A stretch of 46,556 bases of DNA, from contig CADCUB010000052.1 of NCBI GenBank assembly GCA_902805775.1, forward strand, positions 66,666 through 113,221. Direction: 5' to 3'. Both the position numbers and the translations under genes were made by a program. Source of the stretch: an uncultured Frankineae bacterium (GTDB lineage Bacteria > Actinomycetota > Actinomycetes > Mycobacteriales > SCTD01). Below are positions 12,619 to 21,998 of the stretch, piece after piece. The notes under the pieces were generated by a model. The model did not search any database and was not told where the DNA came from. It worked only from the letters and a program-made list of their open reading frames with translations. Within the stretch, counting starts at the first letter, position 1; each line of letters begins with the position of its first letter.

Positions 12619-14120
12619 CCGTCCCGTACGACCAGGCGCTGTCGGAGTTCGAGGCGGTCATCGGCCTGGAGACCCACGTCGAGCTCGGCACGGCCGCGAA
12701 GATGTTCTGCGGGTGCGACACGAGCTTCGGCGCCGAGCCCAACACCCACACCTGCCCGGTCTGCCTGGGCCTGCCGGGGGCGCTGCCGGTCGTCAACGCG
12801 CAGGCGATCGAGTCGACGATCCGCATCGGGCTGGCGCTGCACTGCGACATCGCCGCCTGGTGCCGCTTCGCGCGCAAGAACTACTTCTACCCCGACATGC
12901 CGAAGAACTTCCAGACCTCGCAGTACGACGAGCCGCTGTGCACCGGCGGCTACCTCGACGTCGACGTCCCGGGCGAGGACGGCACACCCGAGGTGGTGCG
13001 GGTGCCGATCGAGCGGGTCCACCTCGAGGAGGACACCGGCAAGTCGCTGCACGTCGGCGGGGCGACGGGCCGCATCCACGGCGCGTCGCACTCGCTGGTC
13101 GACTACAACCGGGCCGGCATCCCGCTGGTGGAGATCGTCACCCGGCCGGTCGTCGGCACCGGTCCCCGGGCGGCCGAGGTGGCGCGCGCCTACGTCGCCG
13201 AGCTGCGCGACGTCCTGCGCGGGCTCGGGGTGTCGGACGTGCGCATGGAGCAGGGGTCCCTGCGCTGCGACGTCAACGTCTCGCTCAACCGCCCGGGCCA
13301 GCCCTGGGGCACGCGGTCGGAGACCAAGAACGTCAACTCCCTGCGGTCGGTCGAGCGCGCCGTCCGTTCCGAGGTCGAGCGCCAGGCCGCCCGCCTGCGC
13401 GACGGCGAGCGGATCGTGCAGGAGACGCGGCACTTCCACGAGGACACCGGGCTGTCGACGCCGGGGCGCTCGAAGGAGGAGGCGACCGACTACCGCTACT
13501 TCCCCGAGCCCGACCTCGCGCCCGTCGCGCCGGATCCGGCCTGGGTGGCCGAGCTGCGCGCCGCGCTGCCCGATCCGCCGTCCGTGCGTCGCAAGCGGCT
13601 GACGGCCGAGCTGGGCCTGTCGGCGCGGGACAGCGCCGCCATGGTCAACGCCGGTGTGCTCGACCTGGTGCTGGCCACGGTCGAGGCCGGTGCTCCGGCT
13701 GCCGAGGCGCGCAACATGTGGCTGGGCCCGCTGGCCCAGGCCGCGAACACCCGTGGGGTGGAGGCGGCCGACCTGCCGGTGGCACCGGCGCAGGTCGCCC
13801 GGGTCGTCGAGCTGGTCTCGTCCGGGGCGCTGACCGCGGGGCTCGCGCGCCAGGTCGTCGACGGCGTGCTGGCCGGCGAGGGCGAGCCCGACGACGTGGT
13901 GGCGGGTCGCGGCCTGGCCGTCGTCTCCGACGAGGGCGCGCTGGGCGAGGCGGTCGACGCGGCGCTGGCCGCTCAGCCGGCCGTCGCCGAGAAGGTGCGC
14001 GCCGGCAAGGTGCAGGCGGTCGGCGCGCTGGTGGGCGCGGTCATGAAGGCCACCCGCGGGCAGGCCGACGCCCCGGTCGTGCGCCGCCTGCTGCTGGAGC
14101 GGCTCGGCGTCGAGGGCTGA
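12615..14120 (+). CDS. gatB: Aspartyl/glutamyl-tRNA amidotransferase subunit B
   Basis: GatB phosphorylates the mis-acylated Glu (or Asp) on the tRNA and amidates it with ammonia from GatA. The signature [20 protein letters not shown] is at residues 14-33. CGC and [15 protein letters not shown] supply the zinc-site cysteines. [13 protein letters not shown] residues ([12 protein letters not shown]), [17 protein letters not shown] and [12 protein letters not shown] follow. The C-terminal YqeY-like helical tail ends at residue 501. The GTG at 12615 overlaps the upstream stop. The stop codon forms part of a perfect palindrome shared with the convergent gene. Confidence 0.97.
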   Translation: MTVPYDQALSEFEAVIGLETHVELGTAAKMFCGCDTSFGAEPNTHTCPVCLGLPGALPVVNAQAIESTIRIGLALHCDIAAWCRFARKNYFYPDMPKNFQTSQYDEPLCTGGYLDVDVPGEDGTPEVVRVPIERVHLEEDTGKSLHVGGATGRIHGASHSLVDYNRAGIPLVEIVTRPVVGTGPRAAEVARAYVAELRDVLRGLGVSDVRMEQGSLRCDVNVSLNRPGQPWGTRSETKNVNSLRSVERAVRSEVERQAARLRDGERIVQETRHFHEDTGLSTPGRSKEEATDYRYFPEPDLAPVAPDPAWVAELRAALPDPPSVRRKRLTAELGLSARDSAAMVNAGVLDLVLATVEAGAPAAEARNMWLGPLAQAANTRGVEAADLPVAPAQVARVVELVSSGALTAGLARQVVDGVLAGEGEPDDVVAGRGLAVVSDEGALGEAVDAALAAQPAVAEKVRAGKVQAVGALVGAVMKATRGQADAPVVRRLLLERLGVEG

Positions 14121-14141
14121 CGGGCGCGGGCTCAGCCCTCG
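14111..14141. terminator. Bidirectional terminator containing both stop codons
   Basis: CGAGGGCTGA (14111-14120) pairs perfectly with TCAGCCCTCG (14132-14141) over an 11-nt loop. The TGA in the left arm is the gatB stop, and the TCA in the right arm is the stop of the convergent membrane-protein gene. The same hairpin forms from either strand. Both genes therefore finish inside it. Confidence 0.65.
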
Positions 14142-15343
14142 GTCGTGCGCGGCGTCGGGCCGGTGGCCACGGGCTCCTCGCGCTCGGGCCGGCGGGGTTC
14201 GGTGAGCTCGGGCCGGCGGGGCTCAGGCCGTCGGGGACCAGGCTCGTCGAGCTCGTCGGCGTCGAGGACGACCGTCTGCGGCTCGACCCGCACCGACGTC
14301 CGGCGCCGCCCGTCCGGCAGCGGCGGCACCGGCGGCTCGTCGTGGGGCTGCTCGTCGCGGGCAGCGTGCGCGGCCACCCGCTCCCGGTGGCGACGGCGTG
14401 CCAGCAGGATCGCGTTGAGCTCGGAGCCGATGAGCAGCGAGGCGCACAGCAGGTAGAACCAGCTCATCAGGATCAGTCCGCCACCGAGCGCGCCGAAGAC
14501 CGGTGAGGTCGTGACGACGGTGTTGACGTACAGGCTCAGGCCGTACGACGCGGCGAGCCACAGCACGGTGGTCAGCACGCCGCCCGGGAGGTGGTGGCGC
14601 CAGCGCGACCGCCGGGCCGGGGCGAAGTGCTGCATCGTCGTCGCCCAGACCACGAGGGACAGCAGCGCCACCGGGCCCCGCGTCCAGGACCACAGCACGG
14701 CGTAGGCCGAGTCGAGCCCGACGCTGGAGACGACCTCCTCGGCGCGTCCGAACAGCGGGCCGATGACGAGCAGCGTCACGGCCAGCGCGCCGGTGAGCAC
14801 GGTGCCCGCGCCGAGCAGCAGCCCGAGCAGCCGGCGGCGCCACCACCCGCGCGTCTCGGGCACGTCGTAGGTGATGTTGACGGTGTTGACGAGCGTGGCG
14901 AACGCCGTCGCGAGGGAGAACAGCGCGAGCAGCGAGGCGACGGTCAGCGTCGAGCCGCTGCTCTCGAACAGGGCGCGCACGGTGTCGACGGCGGGGCGGG
15001 CGGTGTCGGTGAGCACGTCGTCGAGGAAGTCGAGCACGCTCTGCTCGACCCGCAGGGCGTTGTCCCGACCGATGATCAGGCGCAGCTGGCCGAGCACGGA
15101 CGTCGCGACCAGCAGCGCCGGGAACAGCGTCAGGACGGCGAAGAACGCCGTCTCCGCGGCCAGGCCCAGCAGCCGGTCGCGGTCGGCCTTGTGGACGATC
15201 TCGACGACCAGGCGCACGAACCAGTCGTAGGGGTTGCCGGCCGGCGTGCGCGCCGCCTCCTGCGCCGTGACCGCCGCGCGCAGCTCCGACGCCTGACGGC
15301 TGGTGACGCTGGTGGGCGTCAGGGGCTCCGGGCGGACTCGCAC
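14132..15343 (-). CDS. YihY/virulence-factor BrkB-type inner membrane protein
   Basis: This 403-residue protein has about six hydrophobic segments and the YihY family pattern: a helical entry (DRLLGLAAETAFFAVLTLFPALL), STLTVASLLALFSLATAFAT, VNITYDVPETRGWWRRRL, GPVALLSLVVWATTMQHFAP, PGGVLTTVLWLAASYGLSLYV and GLILMSWFYLLCASLLIGSE. Despite the old name, it is not a tRNA-processing nuclease, and its substrate is unknown. The ~75-residue cytoplasmic tail is charged and contains PRRPE-type repeats. The GTG start at 15343 has a GGGAG about 10 nt upstream. It ends in a terminator shared with gatB. Same-strand neighbours upstream are a sugar-dehydrogenase lipoprotein and a PH-domain protein. Confidence 0.85.
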   Translation of the reverse strand: MRVRPEPLTPTSVTSRQASELRAAVTAQEAARTPAGNPYDWFVRLVVEIVHKADRDRLLGLAAETAFFAVLTLFPALLVATSVLGQLRLIIGRDNALRVEQSVLDFLDDVLTDTARPAVDTVRALFESSGSTLTVASLLALFSLATAFATLVNTVNITYDVPETRGWWRRRLLGLLLGAGTVLTGALAVTLLVIGPLFGRAEEVVSSVGLDSAYAVLWSWTRGPVALLSLVVWATTMQHFAPARRSRWRHHLPGGVLTTVLWLAASYGLSLYVNTVVTTSPVFGALGGGLILMSWFYLLCASLLIGSELNAILLARRRHRERVAAHAARDEQPHDEPPVPPLPDGRRRTSVRVEPQTVVLDADELDEPGPRRPEPRRPELTEPRRPEREEPVATGPTPRTTEG

Positions 15344-15378
15344 GTGCCCATGCTCCCCGATCGCAGGCCGCTGCGCCG

Positions 15379-16584
15379 TCAGGTGGCGGGAAGTCGCAGC
15401 ACCCGGTCGTCGTCGTCCTGCGGGTCGCCGCGTCCGTCGCGGTTGCTGGTGAGCGCCCAGAGCGTTCCGTCGGGTGCCGCCTGCACGGCACGCAGCCGGC
15501 CGAACTCCCCGTCGTACAGCGCCCGCGGCTCGCCGGCGCCCCCTCGTCCGTCGAGCGGCACCCGCCACAGCCGCTGCCCGCGCAGGGCCGCGACGTACAG
15601 CGTGTCGCCGACGACCGTCGCCCCGCTCGGGGAGGCCTCGGAGGTCTCCCACGTCGTCACGGGCTCGAGGAAGCGGCCGCCGCCGCTGCCCGCTCCCTCG
15701 ACCTCGGGCCAGCCGCCGTTGCTGCCCTCGACGACCTGGTTGACCTCGTCGAAGCGGTTCTGGCCGAACTCCACGGCGTAGGCGCGGCCGGCGTCGTCCC
15801 AGGCCAGGCCCTGCACGTTGCGGTGGCCACGGGAGAAGACCAGCGAGCCCGCGGCCTCGGCCGGCTGGCCGTCGGGCGTCATGCGCAGGACCTTGCCGCC
15901 CAGCGAGCGGGGGTCCTGCGACAGGGAGGTGTCCCCGGTGTCGCCGGTGCCGGCGTAGAGCAGTCCGTCCGGGCCGAAGGCCAGGCGCCCGCCGTTGTGG
16001 ATCGTCCCCTTGGGGATGCCGGTCAGGACCGGCTCGAGGCGCTCGGGCGTGTCGGTGCGCAGGCGGACGATGCGGTTGTCCTGCTCGGTGGTGACGTACA
16101 GGTAGACCAGGCGGTCCTGCGCGTAGGTCGGGCTGACGGCGAGGCCGAGCAGCCCGCCCTCGCCCTGCGGCGCGGCCTGCTCGACGGTCGTCAGCTCGAC
16201 CGGCCGGCCACCGGTCGCCGGGATGCGCAGCACGCGGGCGGTGTCGCGCTCGGTGACCAGCGCCTCGCCGTTCGGCAGGAACCCCAGGCCCCACGGCGCC
16301 TCCAGGCCGGTGACCAGCACCTCGGGTCCCGACAGCGGAGCGGGCGGAGGTGCGGCGGAGGGGGTCGCCGCGCCGGACGGCCCGGCGCCGGGGCTGGGTG
16401 CTGCGGTCGTCGGTGCTGCGGTCGGAGGTGCTGCGGACGACGGTGCTGCGGACGCTGAGGGGGCGGCGGCGTCCGGCGTGGCCTCCTCGCCGGAGCAGGC
16501 GGCGGTCAGCGTGGCGAGGGCAGCTGCCGCCACGGTCACCGCGACGGTCCGCCGGGCGGGCGGGCGAGGGGTCAGGGTTCGCAC
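15379..16584 (-). CDS. PQQ-dependent sugar (glucose/sorbosone-type) dehydrogenase lipoprotein
   Basis: This exported protein is predicted to fold as a six-bladed propeller of the soluble glucose dehydrogenase family. Motifs are [61 protein letters not shown] and a C-terminal [16 protein letters not shown]. The N-terminus has Arg residues, a hydrophobic stretch and a lipobox ending TAAC, so it is probably a lipoprotein. A Ser/Thr/Ala/Pro linker follows, encoded by a four-copy 15-bp repeat. I chose GTG at 16584, which gives a clean signal peptide. TTG at 16623 would add 13 residues. Quinone binding is assumed from the family. The sugar is not predictable. Confidence 0.85.
   Translation of the reverse strand: MRTLTPRPPARRTVAVTVAAAALATLTAACSGEEATPDAAAPSASAAPSSAAPPTAAPTTAAPSPGAGPSGAATPSAAPPPAPLSGPEVLVTGLEAPWGLGFLPNGEALVTERDTARVLRIPATGGRPVELTTVEQAAPQGEGGLLGLAVSPTYAQDRLVYLYVTTEQDNRIVRLRTDTPERLEPVLTGIPKGTIHNGGRLAFGPDGLLYAGTGDTGDTSLSQDPRSLGGKVLRMTPDGQPAEAAGSLVFSRGHRNVQGLAWDDAGRAYAVEFGQNRFDEVNQVVEGSNGGWPEVEGAGSGGGRFLEPVTTWETSEASPSGATVVGDTLYVAALRGQRLWRVPLDGRGGAGEPRALYDGEFGRLRAVQAAPDGTLWALTSNRDGRGDPQDDDDRVLRLPAT
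16397..16456. repeat. 15-bp tandem repeat, four copies, inside the sugar-dehydrogenase gene
   Basis: Four units start at 16397, 16412, 16427 and 16442. All begin GGTGCTGCGG and differ only in the last five bases. On the coding (minus) strand they encode AAP-containing pentapeptides of the linker that follows the lipobox. The multiple of three keeps the frame if copy number changes. Confidence 0.8.
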
Positions 16585-16659
16585 GCGGGGCTCGCTCTCG
16601 TACGGGATCGTTGCTGCGTCCAACGGCGGCAGCGACCGGGTCGTGCCCCGCCGGTCGGC

Positions 16660-17064
16660 TCAACCGCCGGCGGGCGGGTCCTGCGGCCGGGCGCGTCCGA
16701 GCTCCGACGCCGCGTCGCGCAGGGCGGGCAGGTCGCGCCGCGACAGGGCGGTCATCGGCAGCGGCCGCGCGCCGGAGCGCAGCAGCCGCACGAACCCGCG
16801 GCGGGGCACCGAGAACCCCTCCACCGCCGACCACGGCAGCCGGTGCATCGCCAGGCCGTTGCACACCCCGAGACCGGCGGGGGCCACCACCACCCGCGCG
16901 CGCAGGACCCAGACGGCGCAGGCCACCGGCAGGAGCACGACGCCGTTCAGCCAGCCCGACGAGGCGGCCAGCGGGAGGCTGCCGAGGAACAGCACGAGCA
17001 CGGGCAGCAGGGCGATGCGGTCGGGGCCGAAGCGACGCCTGCCCGCGGTCTGCGGCGTGGTCAC
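16660..17064 (-). CDS. Small membrane-anchored bacterial PH-domain protein
   Basis: This 134-residue protein has two adjacent hydrophobic segments ([17 protein letters not shown] and [14 protein letters not shown], residues ~15-55). A short PH-like region follows, with [21 protein letters not shown], the common [14 protein letters not shown] element and PMTALSRRD near the end. Such proteins are frequent next to ilvD in actinobacteria, but no function is established to my knowledge. The GTG start at 17064 lies 63 bp from the divergent ilvD start, so the two share a promoter region. The long upstream extension of this frame runs antisense to ilvD and is not credible. Confidence 0.75.
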   Translation of the reverse strand: MTTPQTAGRRRFGPDRIALLPVLVLFLGSLPLAASSGWLNGVVLLPVACAVWVLRARVVVAPAGLGVCNGLAMHRLPWSAVEGFSVPRRGFVRLLRSGARPLPMTALSRRDLPALRDAASELGRARPQDPPAGG

Positions 17065-17115
17065 GACAGGATCGTCGCACCTGTCGCCCCCACGCACCCG
17101 TCCGCGCGGCGCGCC

Positions 17116-17121
17116 TATCCT
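17116..17121 (+). promoter_or_regulatory. Predicted -10 element for leaderless ilvD
   Basis: TATCCT is followed after 6 nt by the ilvD GTG at 17128. No ribosome binding site fits in this interval, so the transcript is likely leaderless. The -35 position (about 17093) has no clear match. Confidence 0.5.
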
Positions 17122-17127
17122 CGTCGC

Positions 17128-18828
17128 GTGAGCACTGGAGCGCCCGCCGGCAAGCCCCGCAGCCACGACGTCACGCAGGGGGACCGCCGGGCTCCGGCCC
17201 GGGCGATGCTGCGCGCCGTCGGCCTCACCGACGACGACGTCGACAAGCCGCAGATCGGCGTCGCCTCGTCGTGGAACGAGATCACCCCGTGCAACCTGTC
17301 GCTGGACCGGCTGGCCAAGGCGGCGAAGACCGGCGTGCGGCAGGCCGGTGGCTTCCCGATGGAGTTCGGCACCATCTCGGTGTCCGACGGCATCTCGATG
17401 GGCCACGAGGGCATGCGCGCCTCGCTCGTGTCGCGCGAGGTCATCGCCGACTCGGTCGAGACCGTCGTGTTCGCCGAGCGCCTCGACGGCACGGTGACGC
17501 TCGCCGGCTGCGACAAGTCCCTGCCCGGCATGCTCATGGCCGCCGCGCGCCTCGACCTGGCGAGCGTGTTCGTCTACGCCGGCTCGACGCTGCCCGGCAA
17601 GCTCAAGGGGCTCGACGGCGAGGACCGCGACCTCACCATCATCGACGTGTTCGAGGGCGTCGGCGCGTGCGCCCGCGGGCTGATCAGCCGCGACGAGCTG
17701 ACGGCGATCGAGAAGGCCGCCTGCCCCGGTGAGGGGGCCTGCGGCGGCATGTACACCGCCAACACGATGGCCGCGGCCGCCGAGGCGCTCGGCATGGCGC
17801 TGCCCGGCTCGGCCGCGCCGCCCGCTCCCGACCGGCGCCGCGACGACATCGCCGTGCGCTCCGGCGAGGCGGTCGTCCGGCTCGTCACCGCGGGCATCAC
17901 CGCTCGCAAGATCATGACGCGGGAGGCGTTCGAGAACGCGATCACGGTCGTCATGGCGCTCGGCGGGTCCACGAACGCCGTCCTGCACCTGCTGGCCATC
18001 GCCCACGAGGCCCGCGTCGAGCTCACCCTCGACGACTTCAACCGCATCGGCGACCGCGTGCCGCACCTGGCCGACGTCAAGCCGTTCGGGCGCTACGTCA
18101 TGACCGACATCGACCGTGTCGGCGGCGTGCCGGTGGTGATGAAGGCGCTGCTCGACGCCGGGCTCCTGCACGGCGACGCGCTCACCTGCACGGGCCGCAC
18201 CCTCGCGGAGAACTTCGCCGACATGGAGATCCCGCCGCTCGACGGCGAGGTCGTCCGCGAGCTGTCCAACCCGATGCACCGGACCGGTGGCCTGACGATC
18301 CTGCGCGGATCGCTCGCCCCCGACGGGGCGGTCGTCAAGAGCGCCGGCTTCGACGGCGACGTCTTCTCGGGCCCCGCGCGGGTCTTCGACGGCGAGCAGG
18401 GCGTCATGGACGCCCTCGAGGCCGGCACCCTCGACAAGGGCTGCGTCGTCGTCATCCGCTACGAGGGCCCGAAGGGCGGCCCCGGCATGCGCGAGATGCT
18501 GATGGTCACCAGCGCGATCAAGGGCGCCGGCCTGGGCAAGGACGTGCTGCTGCTGACCGACGGCCGCTTCTCGGGCGGTACGACCGGGCTCTGCGTCGGG
18601 CACGTCGCGCCGGAGGCGACCGACGGCGGTCCCATCGCGCTGGTCGCGGAGGGCGACACCGTGCGGCTCGACCTGGGTGCCCGCACGCTCGACCTGCTGG
18701 TCGACGCCGAGGAGCTGGAGCGGCGGCGGGCCGGCTGGAAGCCGCTCGAGCCGCGCTACACGACCGGCGTGCTCGGCAAGTACGCCAAGCTCGTCGGCTC
18801 GGCCGCCCAGGGCGCGATCACGGGCTGA
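17128..18828 (+). CDS. ilvD: Dihydroxy-acid dehydratase
   Basis: IlvD removes water from 2,3-dihydroxy-isovalerate and -3-methylvalerate, giving the 2-oxo acids of valine and isoleucine. It carries an Fe-S cluster. Cysteines are visible in [22 protein letters not shown] and [14 protein letters not shown]. The C-terminal part has [14 protein letters not shown] and [17 protein letters not shown], a strong family signature. The length of 566 residues is typical. The GTG at 17128 is the first codon that makes the conserved N-terminus ([15 protein letters not shown]), and it is positioned exactly for leaderless translation. The gene ends 40 nt before a perfect 11-bp inverted repeat. Confidence 0.97.
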   Translation: MSTGAPAGKPRSHDVTQGDRRAPARAMLRAVGLTDDDVDKPQIGVASSWNEITPCNLSLDRLAKAAKTGVRQAGGFPMEFGTISVSDGISMGHEGMRASLVSREVIADSVETVVFAERLDGTVTLAGCDKSLPGMLMAAARLDLASVFVYAGSTLPGKLKGLDGEDRDLTIIDVFEGVGACARGLISRDELTAIEKAACPGEGACGGMYTANTMAAAAEALGMALPGSAAPPAPDRRRDDIAVRSGEAVVRLVTAGITARKIMTREAFENAITVVMALGGSTNAVLHLLAIAHEARVELTLDDFNRIGDRVPHLADVKPFGRYVMTDIDRVGGVPVVMKALLDAGLLHGDALTCTGRTLAENFADMEIPPLDGEVVRELSNPMHRTGGLTILRGSLAPDGAVVKSAGFDGDVFSGPARVFDGEQGVMDALEAGTLDKGCVVVIRYEGPKGGPGMREMLMVTSAIKGAGLGKDVLLLTDGRFSGGTTGLCVGHVAPEATDGGPIALVAEGDTVRLDLGARTLDLLVDAEELERRRAGWKPLEPRYTTGVLGKYAKLVGSAAQGAITG

Positions 18829-18867
18829 CCGGGAGGCCGGCCGGCCGGGCGTCGCCGCTCGGAGATG

Positions 18868-18907
18868 TGGTGATCTCGCACGCTGGGGCCGCCTCTCGAG
18901 ATCACCA
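18868..18907 (+). terminator. Perfect 11-bp inverted repeat after ilvD
   Basis: TGGTGATCTCG (18868-18878) is the exact complement of CGAGATCACCA (18897-18907), with an 18-nt loop. It lies 40 nt downstream of the ilvD stop and 31 nt upstream of the kinase start at 18938. It is less GC-rich than its surroundings and lacks a T tract. It may be a terminator or a protein-binding site. The half GAGATCACCA recurs upstream of serA. Confidence 0.5.
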
Positions 18908-18937
18908 GAGCCGTCACGCGTGCAGCACACTGCGCCG

Positions 18938-19885
18938 GTGGACGTGCCGGCCGCCGTGGTGCAGCGTGCGGCTCTCCTCGGGGCGGCCGGGCAGGCGTGG
19001 CTGGCCGGGCTGGACGACCTGGTGCACGAGCTCGAGCGGCGGTGGTCCTTCACCGCCGGAGCGCCGCTCCCGGGCGGCTCGGCCGCCTGCGTCCGGCAGG
19101 TGCGCACGGCGGACGGCCGGGACGCGGTCCTCAAGCTCGAGCCGCCCGACCCCGACCTGCTGACCGCCGGACAGATCGAGACGCTCGCGGCCGCTCGCGG
19201 GAACGGGTACGTCGAGCTCCTCGCCTCCGACCTCGAGCAGCGGGCACTGCTGCTCGAAGCGCTCGGTGCGCCGATGACGCGGTCGTCCCTGTCGCCGGAG
19301 CAGCAGATGGCCCTGCTCTGCCGGATGCTCGTGCGGGCCTGGCAGCTGCCCCGGCCCGACGGAGCGACAACAGAGCAGGCGCGGGAGAAGGCCGGTGTCC
19401 TCGCCCAGCTCGTGAGCACGCACTGGGAGGACCTCGGGCGGCCCTGCACGGAGCGGGTCGTCGACGTGGTGCTCGAGATGGCCGCCCGCCGCCGGGCCGG
19501 CAGCGACCTCGAGCGGTCGGTCGTCGTGCACGGTGACCCGCACCCCGGCAACGCGCTGCGCGCCGTCCGCCAGCGCCCCGGGGCGGAGGTCGGCTGGGTC
19601 TTCGTCGACCCCGACGGCTTCCTCGCCGATCCCGCCTACGACCTCGGTGTGGTGCTGCGGGGGTGGTGCGCCGAGCTGCTCGCCGGGAGCGCCGACGACG
19701 CCCTCTCGACCGCTCGCCGCTGGTGCCGCCTGCTGGCCGACCGCTCGGGCATCGACCAGACCGCGATCTGGGAGTGGGGACTGCTCGAGCGCGTCTCCAG
19801 CGGCCTGTACCTGCTGCACCTCGGTGCGCTGGAGGAGGGCCGCAGCTACCTGGCATCGGCGGAGCGGCTGGTCCCCGGCGGCTGA
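18938..19885 (+). CDS. Aminoglycoside/hydroxyurea-type antibiotic phosphotransferase (APH(6)-like)
   Basis: This 315-residue kinase-fold protein belongs with the APH(6)/hydroxyurea phosphotransferase family. The catalytic loop HGDPHPGN lies at residues 198-205 with D200 as the base. The metal-binding stretch FVDPDGFLADPAYDLGV follows. ATP-site features are LPGGSAACV and a lysine in AVLKLEPP. Resistance members act on streptomycin, but chromosomal homologues without resistance are common, so the substrate is open. GTG at 18938 is preceded by CACACT 6 nt upstream and may be leaderless. GTG at 18920 would add six residues. It lies between ilvD and ilvB with no pathway link. Confidence 0.8.
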   Translation: MDVPAAVVQRAALLGAAGQAWLAGLDDLVHELERRWSFTAGAPLPGGSAACVRQVRTADGRDAVLKLEPPDPDLLTAGQIETLAAARGNGYVELLASDLEQRALLLEALGAPMTRSSLSPEQQMALLCRMLVRAWQLPRPDGATTEQAREKAGVLAQLVSTHWEDLGRPCTERVVDVVLEMAARRRAGSDLERSVVVHGDPHPGNALRAVRQRPGAEVGWVFVDPDGFLADPAYDLGVVLRGWCAELLAGSADDALSTARRWCRLLADRSGIDQTAIWEWGLLERVSSGLYLLHLGALEEGRSYLASAERLVPGG

Positions 19886-19995
19886 CGGTGCGGGCGGACC
19901 GCCCCGCGTCCGGCGTCCGTCGTGAGCCCCCGCGACCTGGACCGCGCCGCCCGTACGCCCGGCACACGGGCCCCCGCAGCACCGGTCCCAGCGCT

Positions 19996-20011
19996 TGGGA
20001 CGGCTGTCTCA
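19996..20011 (+). promoter_or_regulatory. 16-bp operator upstream of the ilvB leader (probable LeuR/NdgR-type site)
   Basis: TGGGACGGCTGTCTCA matches the element before leuB at 15 of 16 positions and the leuR/leuC element at 12 of 16. Its half-sites form an imperfect inverted repeat (TGGGAC, 4 nt, GTCTCA). It ends 24 nt before the leader start codon, where a -35 region would fall. A weak -10 such as GACTCT follows at 20020. Confidence 0.6.
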
Positions 20012-20034
20012 CTCTCCTTGACTCTGTCGCTGCG

Positions 20035-20076
20035 GTGGCGCATCGTGTCGGTGTGCTCAGCCTCGTAGTCCCCTAG
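20035..20076 (+). CDS. ilvB leader peptide [13 protein letters not shown]
   Basis: The 13-codon frame GTG to TAG encodes [13 protein letters not shown], with four valines and two leucines, the end products of the pathway. It precedes a canonical terminator by 28 nt, which is the arrangement of ribosome-mediated transcription attenuation. When Val or Leu is scarce, a stalled ribosome would alter leader folding and let transcription reach ilvB. No ribosome binding site is visible before the GTG. The promoter geometry suggests the transcript starts at or near this codon, so translation may be leaderless. Ile codons are absent. Similar leaders are known before ilvB in other actinobacteria. Confidence 0.75.
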   Translation: MAHRVGVLSLVVP

Positions 20077-20104
20077 CGCGCCTGCCGCCCCGGCCGACGC
20101 GCTC

Positions 20105-20139
20105 ACCCCTCCGTGCCCGGGCACGAGGGGTCTTTTTTT
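20105..20139 (+). terminator. ilvB attenuator (intrinsic terminator with T7 tract)
   Basis: ACCCCT (20105-20110) pairs with AGGGGT (20126-20131), and CGTGCCC (20112-20118) with GGGCACG (20119-20125), separated by one bulged C. The hairpin is followed by CTTTTTTT to 20139. It is the only long T tract after a hairpin that I saw in the window. It sits between the leader peptide and ilvB, so it is an attenuator rather than a gene-end terminator. Confidence 0.88.
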
Positions 20140-20168
20140 GCCCAGACGCTGCCAGAGGAAGACCGCTG

Positions 20169-21914
20169 ATGTCCGAGACCCTCACCGGAGCCCAGTCGCT
20201 CGTGCGCTCGCTCGAGAGCGTCGGTGCCGAGGTCGTCTTCGGCATCCCCGGGGGCGCGATCCTGCCGGCGTACGACCCGCTGTTCGACAGCCGGCGCCTG
20301 CGGCACATCCTCGTCCGCCACGAGCAGGGCGGCGGGCACGCGGCCACCGGCTACGCGCAGGCCACCGGCAAGGTGGGCGTCACGATGGCGACCAGCGGTC
20401 CCGGGGCGACGAACCTCGTCACGCCCATCGCCGACGCCTACATGGACAGCGTGCCCCTGGTCGCGATCACCGGGCAGGTGCCGAGCGCCGCGATCGGCAC
20501 GGACGCCTTCCAGGAGGCCGACATCGTCGGCATCACGATGCCGATCACCAAGCACAACTTCCTGGTGCAGTCGGTCGACGACATCCCGCGCACCATCGCG
20601 GAGGCCTTCCACCTGGCCAGCACCGGCCGTCCCGGACCGGTGCTCGTCGACCTGCCCAAGGACGTCCTGCAGGCGCAGGGCGCCTTCGCCTGGCCGCCGG
20701 TGCTCGACCTGCCCGGCTACCACCCCACGACGCGCCCGCACGCCAAGCAGATCCGCGAGGCCGCCCGCCTGATCTCCAGCGCCAAGCGCCCGGTGCTGTA
20801 CGTCGGCGGCGGCGTGCTCAAGGCCCGGGCCGCGGTCGAGCTGCGGGTGCTGGCCGAGCTCACCGGCATCCCGGTCGTCACGACCCTCATGGCCCGCGGC
20901 GCGTTCCCCGACAGCCACCCCCAGCACCTGGGGATGCCCGGCATGCACGGCACGGTCGCGGCCGTCACGGCCCTGCAGAAGAGCGACCTGCTCATCTGCC
21001 TCGGGGCGCGCTTCGACGACCGCGTCACCGGCAAGCTCGACACCTTCGCGCCGGGTGCCACGGTCATCCACGCCGACATCGACCCGGCCGAGATCGGCAA
21101 GAACCGCGCGGCCGACGTGCCGATCGTCGGCGACTGCCGCGAGACCATCGCCGAGCTCGTCCTCGCCGTCCAGGAGCTGTACCGGACCGGGACGCGCGCC
21201 GACATCTCCGGCTGGTGGTCGACCCTCGACGGCTGGCGCACCACCTACCCGCTGGGCTTCGAGGAGCCCGAGGACGGCTCGCTGGCCCCCCAGCACGTCG
21301 TCTCGCGGATCGGCGCGCTGGCCGGTCCCGAGGCGGTGTACGTCAGCGGCGTCGGACAGCACCAGATGTTCGCCAGCCAGTACATCTCCTACGAGCACCC
21401 CTACACCTGGCTCAACTCCGGCGGCCTCGGGACGATGGGGTACGCCGTGCCGGCCGCGATGGGGGCGAAGGTCGGACGGCCCGACGCCACCGTGTGGGCC
21501 ATCGACGGCGACGGCTGCTTCCAGATGACCAACCAGGAGCTGGTCACCTGCGCCATCGAGGGCATCCCGATCAAGGTCGCCATCATCAACAACGGCAACC
21601 TCGGCATGGTGCGGCAGTGGCAGACCCTGTTCTACGAGGGCCGCTACAGCAACACCAACCTGCAGTCCAAGCGCATCCCCGACTTCGTCAAGCTGGCCGA
21701 CGCCATGGGGTGCGTGGGCCTGCGGTGCGACAGCGCGGCCGAGGTCGACGCCACGATCGAGAAGGCCATGGCGATCGACGACGTGCCGGTCGTCGTCGAC
21801 TTCCTCGTGGGCACCGACGCCATGGTGTGGCCGATGGTGCCGGCCGGGACGAGCAACGACGAGATCCTCGCCGCCCGCGACACCCGTCCGGTCTGGGACG
21901 CCAACGACGTCTGA
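20169..21914 (+). CDS. ilvB: Acetolactate synthase large (catalytic) subunit
   Basis: IlvB is the ThDP- and FAD-dependent enzyme that condenses pyruvate to acetolactate (valine, leucine) or with 2-oxobutyrate (isoleucine). Family motifs are [16 protein letters not shown], the catalytic-Glu region [14 protein letters not shown], and the ThDP-binding [15 protein letters not shown] followed by [11 protein letters not shown]. At 581 residues it is complete. The ATG has AGAGGAAG about 9 nt upstream. Expression is governed by the leader peptide and attenuator just upstream, plus a probable operator at 19996-20011. The small subunit gene follows after 84 nt. Confidence 0.97.
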   Translation: MSETLTGAQSLVRSLESVGAEVVFGIPGGAILPAYDPLFDSRRLRHILVRHEQGGGHAATGYAQATGKVGVTMATSGPGATNLVTPIADAYMDSVPLVAITGQVPSAAIGTDAFQEADIVGITMPITKHNFLVQSVDDIPRTIAEAFHLASTGRPGPVLVDLPKDVLQAQGAFAWPPVLDLPGYHPTTRPHAKQIREAARLISSAKRPVLYVGGGVLKARAAVELRVLAELTGIPVVTTLMARGAFPDSHPQHLGMPGMHGTVAAVTALQKSDLLICLGARFDDRVTGKLDTFAPGATVIHADIDPAEIGKNRAADVPIVGDCRETIAELVLAVQELYRTGTRADISGWWSTLDGWRTTYPLGFEEPEDGSLAPQHVVSRIGALAGPEAVYVSGVGQHQMFASQYISYEHPYTWLNSGGLGTMGYAVPAAMGAKVGRPDATVWAIDGDGCFQMTNQELVTCAIEGIPIKVAIINNGNLGMVRQWQTLFYEGRYSNTNLQSKRIPDFVKLADAMGCVGLRCDSAAEVDATIEKAMAIDDVPVVVDFLVGTDAMVWPMVPAGTSNDEILAARDTRPVWDANDV

Positions 21915-21998
21915 CGCGGCCCGATCAGGACCCGTAGCCCCCGCTCCGAAGCCGACCGGCACACCCGCTGCCGTCCCTGCGACTCCCAGGACCCGCTC

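Noticed and set aside
18938..19885. APH-like gene as a horizontally acquired resistance gene
   Set aside because: Base composition matches the neighbours and there is no mobile element nearby, so a resident kinase is more likely.
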